Below, piece by piece: positions 61,238 to 64,000 of a stretch of 64,000 nucleotides of DNA. Origin of the DNA: Sulfuricystis multivorans. Its GTDB lineage: Bacteria; Pseudomonadota; Gammaproteobacteria; Burkholderiales; Rhodocyclaceae. The stretch spans positions 1,612,001 through 1,676,000 of the forward strand of contig NZ_AP018718.1 in assembly GCF_003966565.1 (NCBI RefSeq), in the 5' to 3' direction. The notes under the pieces were generated by a model. It saw only the letters and a program-made list of their open reading frames with translations, was not told where the DNA came from and searched no databases. The position numbers were made by a program, and so were the translations under genes. The first letter of the stretch is position 1. Each line of letters opens with the position of its first letter.

Positions 61238-62161
61238 CTAGCCGACCCAACGGGCGAGCGTCAGGAGAGCCAGCAACAACAGGCACAGCACCAGCGCGCG
61301 CCAGACCAGTCCGATGGCGCTTTGCAGATGTTCGACATCGGCATCGTCGCCGAGACCGAGCCCTGGTCGCACCATGCCCTCATCCTCGATCGACAATGGC
61401 TGGCCAAGGCGAATGCCCAGCGCGCCAGCGCCGCTCGCGAGCAGGATACCTGCCGCCGCATCTGGCCATTGCGCGGCCTGGGTGCGCCAGCAATAGATGG
61501 CATCCTCGAAATCGCCGACGATCGCGAAAGTCGCTGCCGTCATGCGCGCCGGCAGCCAGTCGAGTGCATCGAAAGCGCGACGGGCGAAGCTGCCGAAAGG
61601 CGCCTCCGTCTCGGGCGCGCCGGCATTGAACCGCCAGGCTTCGGCCGTCGTCAGCGCCAGCCGGTAAAGCACCGCGCCGGCCGGCCCGAATAGCAGAAAC
61701 CAGAACAGCGGCGCGAAGACATGCCGATGCGAGCTGAGGATGCCCTGCTCGATCGCCAGCTGCGATATCGCGGCCGGCCCGAGTCGCTCCTCCGTCTGGC
61801 CACGCCATTCGGCGAGCAGCCGACGCGCATGCTCGAGCTCGCCCATGCGCAGCGCCAGCTGGATGTCCGTGAAGTAGTGGCTGAACTGACGGAACCCGAG
61901 CAAGAAATACAGCACCAGCACATCGAAGCCGAAGGCCAGCACGACATGGATGGCCTCCAGCACGTAATGCACGATGAAGGTCATTAGCGCCGGCAGGCCG
62001 ACCCCGACGATCCAGGCGATCAAGCCATGCCGCATCTCGCCACCGTTGAAGCGCCGCTCCAGAAAGCGCGCGTAGGCCGAAAATGCAGCGAACACCTGGG
62101 CGGCAGGCGTTGCTTTGATCTGCTCGAGGACGAGTACGCAAAGAAGGCTGAGAAGCGTCAT
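61238..62161 (-). CDS. CobD/CbiB family membrane protein
   Basis: A 307-residue protein with about five membrane segments (IAWIVGVGLPALMTFIVHYV, and AFGFDVLVLYFLLGFRQFSH). It matches the betaproteobacterial CobD/CbiB-like family, related to AmpE. The ATG at 62161 is chosen because the frame before it overlaps the next gene. True CbiB condenses aminopropanol with cobyric acid, but this subgroup is usually encoded without other cobalamin genes, and none is near. Function therefore uncertain. Confidence 0.8.
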   Translation of the reverse strand: MTLLSLLCVLVLEQIKATPAAQVFAAFSAYARFLERRFNGGEMRHGLIAWIVGVGLPALMTFIVHYVLEAIHVVLAFGFDVLVLYFLLGFRQFSHYFTDIQLALRMGELEHARRLLAEWRGQTEERLGPAAISQLAIEQGILSSHRHVFAPLFWFLLFGPAGAVLYRLALTTAEAWRFNAGAPETEAPFGSFARRAFDALDWLPARMTAATFAIVGDFEDAIYCWRTQAAQWPDAAAGILLASGAGALGIRLGQPLSIEDEGMVRPGLGLGDDADVEHLQSAIGLVWRALVLCLLLLALLTLARWVG

Positions 62162-62216
62162 AAGGGCGACCGACGACTGGCTGCGTCGAAGATAACACAC
62201 TCCCCCATATGCCGCC

Positions 62217-62813
62217 TTACAAGTCAGACAGGGCTTCGCGCAGACTGACCAGGATGCTGGCGGTCGCGCCCCAGATGTAGTAATCCCGCCACGGCACCGC
62301 CCAGAAGCTGCGCCGCAAGCCCTCGATGACAACGGTTTCGCGGCGGTAGTTCGCCGCATCGAGGAAGAATTCCAGGGGCACCTCGAACACTTCGGCGACC
62401 TCGAAGTCATCGAGCCGCAGGTCGAGTGGCGGAGTGACGAGCCCGACCACCGGCGCGATGCAAAACCCGGTGCCGGTGAAATGATCGGGCAGCCTGCCCA
62501 GCACTTCGACTTGAGCAGGCTCGATGCCGACTTCTTCACGACTTTCGCGCAGTGCCGTAGCGATGGGCGATGCATCAGGAGCCTCGCATCGCCCGCCGGG
62601 AAAACTCACTTGGCCGGCATGATCGCGCAGATGCGCGGTGCGCTGGGTGAGCAGCACGGTCATGCCGCTCACGCGCGCAACGATCGGCACCAGCACGGCC
62701 GCCGGAACGACCGGCGCCGGCGGCGATGGCGAGGTATAGACGGCCGGCGCGGCGCCCGATGGGACGAAACGGCGACGCAGCCAGTCGGCGGTCAGGGATA
62801 GCGCCGGCGACAT
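62217..62813 (-). CDS. Nudix CoA pyrophosphatase
   Basis: A 198-residue Nudix hydrolase of the NudL/CoAse type. The UPF0035 motif LLTQRTAHLRDHAGQVSFPG precedes the Nudix box GGRCEAPDASPIATALRESR then EEVGI. Such enzymes split coenzyme A and its derivatives. A short Ser/Ala/Pro-rich linker (about 18-40) precedes the domain. It follows the retropepsin-like gene by one base (TGAG ATG) and is transcribed with it. Confidence 0.93.
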   Translation of the reverse strand: MSPALSLTADWLRRRFVPSGAAPAVYTSPSPPAPVVPAAVLVPIVARVSGMTVLLTQRTAHLRDHAGQVSFPGGRCEAPDASPIATALRESREEVGIEPAQVEVLGRLPDHFTGTGFCIAPVVGLVTPPLDLRLDDFEVAEVFEVPLEFFLDAANYRRETVVIEGLRRSFWAVPWRDYYIWGATASILVSLREALSDL

Positions 62814-62814
62814 C

Positions 62815-63468
62815 TCAATAGCGTTGCACGAGGCTCAGCGTCGTGCCGTCGCGGCGCATTTCCATCCGCTTCAGAAAGCTCATGCCAAGCAGCACGACCG
62901 GCATGTCATGCTCATGGACGGTGGCCTCGACGTCGCGCAAGGTGATGTTGCCCACCCGGACGCTGGTAAGCCGCACCCGCCAGACGCGCGTCATGCCATT
63001 GGCGGTCTGCGTCATGGCCGGCTTCGCATTGCCGAGATCGACGCGTGCCCGACGTGCATCCGCAGCGCCCAGCGAAACGAAGGTCGCACCGGTATCGACC
63101 AGGAAACGCATCGGCTCGCCGTTGATACTGCCGCTGGTGACGAAATGTCCTTGGGCATCGGCAGTCAGTACCAACGCCGGCTTTTCGGCCTTGGGCACGG
63201 AGACGACGCTCTGACCGATCTCGATGCGCCGGCGCTTGCCGTCGCTTTCGAACACCGCGGCGCCGGCTTCGATGGCCACGAGCTTCACCCCTTCGGCAGA
63301 ACGCTCACCCACCGACAACAACTGGCGCCGGCCGCCATCGATCACCACCAGCGCTTTGTCGGCCATCAACCCGACGAGCGCCAGATCGGCCGCCACTGCG
63401 AGGCTGGGCAAAATGCCAGCCAGCGCAGCGCTACAATGCATCGAGAGCACAGCTTTTCTGCCCCTCAT
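62815..63468 (-). CDS. retropepsin-like aspartic protease (TIGR02281 type)
   Basis: A roughly 217-residue exported protein. A signal peptide (HCSAALAGILPSLAVAADLA) is followed by a short N-terminal region and a C-terminal retroviral-type protease fold with the catalytic motif MRFLVDTGATFVSL (Asp125 in this numbering) and DMPVVLLGMSFLKRME near the end. It is a periplasmic clan AA protease that should act as a dimer. Starts at 63468, 63480 or 63489 are possible; the last two overlap the divergent gene. Co-transcribed with the CoA pyrophosphatase. Confidence 0.88.
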   Translation of the reverse strand: MRGRKAVLSMHCSAALAGILPSLAVAADLALVGLMADKALVVIDGGRRQLLSVGERSAEGVKLVAIEAGAAVFESDGKRRRIEIGQSVVSVPKAEKPALVLTADAQGHFVTSGSINGEPMRFLVDTGATFVSLGAADARRARVDLGNAKPAMTQTANGMTRVWRVRLTSVRVGNITLRDVEATVHEHDMPVVLLGMSFLKRMEMRRDGTTLSLVQRY

Positions 63469-63478
63469 CTTCAATGCC

Positions 63479-64000
63479 ATGAAACCCATCGCGATCTTTC
63501 GTCACAGTGCCGGGGAAGGCCCCGGCTATTTTGCCAGCTTTCTCGATGCCCATGCCATACCCTGGCAGCTGATCCGCATCGATGCCAATGATCCGCTACC
63601 GCAAGACGCGGCCGCTTTTTCCGGCTTGTGCCTGATGGGCGGGCCGATGAGCGTCAATGACGATCTGCCCTGGATTCCTCAAGTGCTCGGGCTGATCCGC
63701 GCCGCGGTTGCGGCCGCCATCCCGGTGATCGGCCATTGTCTGGGTGGGCAGCTGATGGCGAAAGCACTCGGCGGCCAGGTGACGAAAAATCCGCTCAAGG
63801 AAATCGGCTGGGGATGGGTCGAGACCACCGATCCGACGGCGCGCGACTGGCTGGGCGATCTTGAGCGCTTCGAGGCCTTCCATTGGCATGGCGAGACTTT
63901 TTCGATCCCGCCGGGGGCGACGCGCATTTTGAAGAGCGCGTTTTGCGCCAACCAGGCCTTCGTGCTGGGCCCACATCTCGCCCTGCAATGCCATGTCGAA
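63479..64000 (+). CDS. type 1 glutamine amidotransferase (3' end beyond window)
   Basis: An open frame from ATG 63479 to the window edge, 174 residues seen. It begins KPIAIFRHSAGEGPGYFASF, has LCLMGGPMSVNDDLPW, the nucleophile Cys in IPVIGHCLGGQLMAKALGG, and FEAFHWHGETFSIP with a catalytic-type His region. This matches GMP-synthase-like class I glutamine amidotransferases of unknown substrate. It starts divergently, 10 bases from the protease gene start, so the two promoters must overlap the opposite gene. The C-terminal His-x-Glu should follow right at the cut (QCHVE is the last stretch seen). Confidence 0.92.
   Translation, partial: MKPIAIFRHSAGEGPGYFASFLDAHAIPWQLIRIDANDPLPQDAAAFSGLCLMGGPMSVNDDLPWIPQVLGLIRAAVAAAIPVIGHCLGGQLMAKALGGQVTKNPLKEIGWGWVETTDPTARDWLGDLERFEAFHWHGETFSIPPGATRILKSAFCANQAFVLGPHLALQCHVE

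Noticed and set aside
1-64000. tRNA, rRNA, insertion sequences, integrase or attachment sites
   Set aside because: I looked for tRNA-like cloverleafs, rRNA stretches and transposase motifs and saw none; the mobile-looking parts are toxin-antitoxin pairs and short repeats only.

Overview
The window is a high-GC (except for a few AT-richer pieces) stretch of a Gram-negative chromosome that reads as a betaproteobacterium, probably of Rhodocyclales/Nitrosomonadales type. This placement is inferred from gene content and not proven. About 55 kb is one exosortase A (XrtA)/PEP-CTERM exopolysaccharide (EPS) locus. Most named PEP-CTERM-associated families can be recognised: exosortase A with a fused EpsI domain, the glycosyltransferases usually called stp1, stp2 and the Daro_2409 family, amidotransferase 1, a FemAB-like protein, a polysaccharide deacetylase, the XrtA ATPase, an outer-membrane barrel, a tyrosine autokinase, a Wzz-like chain-length protein, an export lipoprotein, PrsK/PrsR/PrsT, the LuxI-like acyltransferase and an EpsB-type sugar transferase. 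An O-glycosylation ligase is cut by the left edge.

Layout. 1-6.7 kb (minus strand): O-ligase, three glycosyltransferases, acyltransferase 3 and an asparagine-synthase-like protein; 0.35-3.6 kb is clearly AT-richer and looks acquired. 6.8-7.4 kb: PIN toxin/antitoxin pair. 7.6-20.8 kb (minus): glycosyltransferases and sugar-nucleotide enzymes (WecB, Ugd, UDP-GlcA 4-epimerase, TviB, TviC), interrupted by a second PIN pair and a nucleotidyltransferase pair, ending in exosortase A. 20.8-29.9 kb (minus): a tight, overlapping operon for EPS assembly and export. 30.0-41.0 kb (plus): a degenerate cyclase-like membrane protein, a cNMP-binding patatin, PrsK-PrsR-PrsT, a lytic transglycosylase and a trypsin-like protease. 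41.0-44.0 kb (minus): an HPr-kinase-related (HPr-rel-A) cassette placed behind a Tat-signal secreted protein. 44.1-54.8 kb (minus): EpsB transferase, two FtsX-type ABC permeases, an ATP-grasp protein, a PEP-CTERM protein, a PaaK-like adenylating enzyme, a LuxI-like acyltransferase, a DUF1302-like barrel and a LolD-like ATPase, with a LolA-like protein divergent at 54.9 kb. 55.7-64 kb: galE, a NarX/NarL-like two-component pair and housekeeping genes (two Nudix enzymes, thiolase, CobD/CbiB family, retropepsin-like protease, glutamine amidotransferase cut by the right edge).

How they work together (mostly inference from families): the nucleotide-sugar enzymes would supply uronic and aminouronic acids for an acidic polymer built on an EpsB-primed lipid, lengthened by the glycosyltransferases and exported by the Wzz/Wza-like proteins under tyrosine-kinase control. 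Exosortase A sorts PEP-CTERM proteins, which PrsK/PrsR would switch on with sigma-54. Two near-perfect -24/-12 promoters sit in front of the two secreted-protein genes here, and they share extra upstream sequence. A sigma-54-driven operon that couples a Tat-type protein to a kinase/PqqD/nucleotidyltransferase cassette, a LuxI-like plus adenylating pair beside a split Lol-like transporter, and a roughly 24-bp repeat present at least ten times are the least explained parts.
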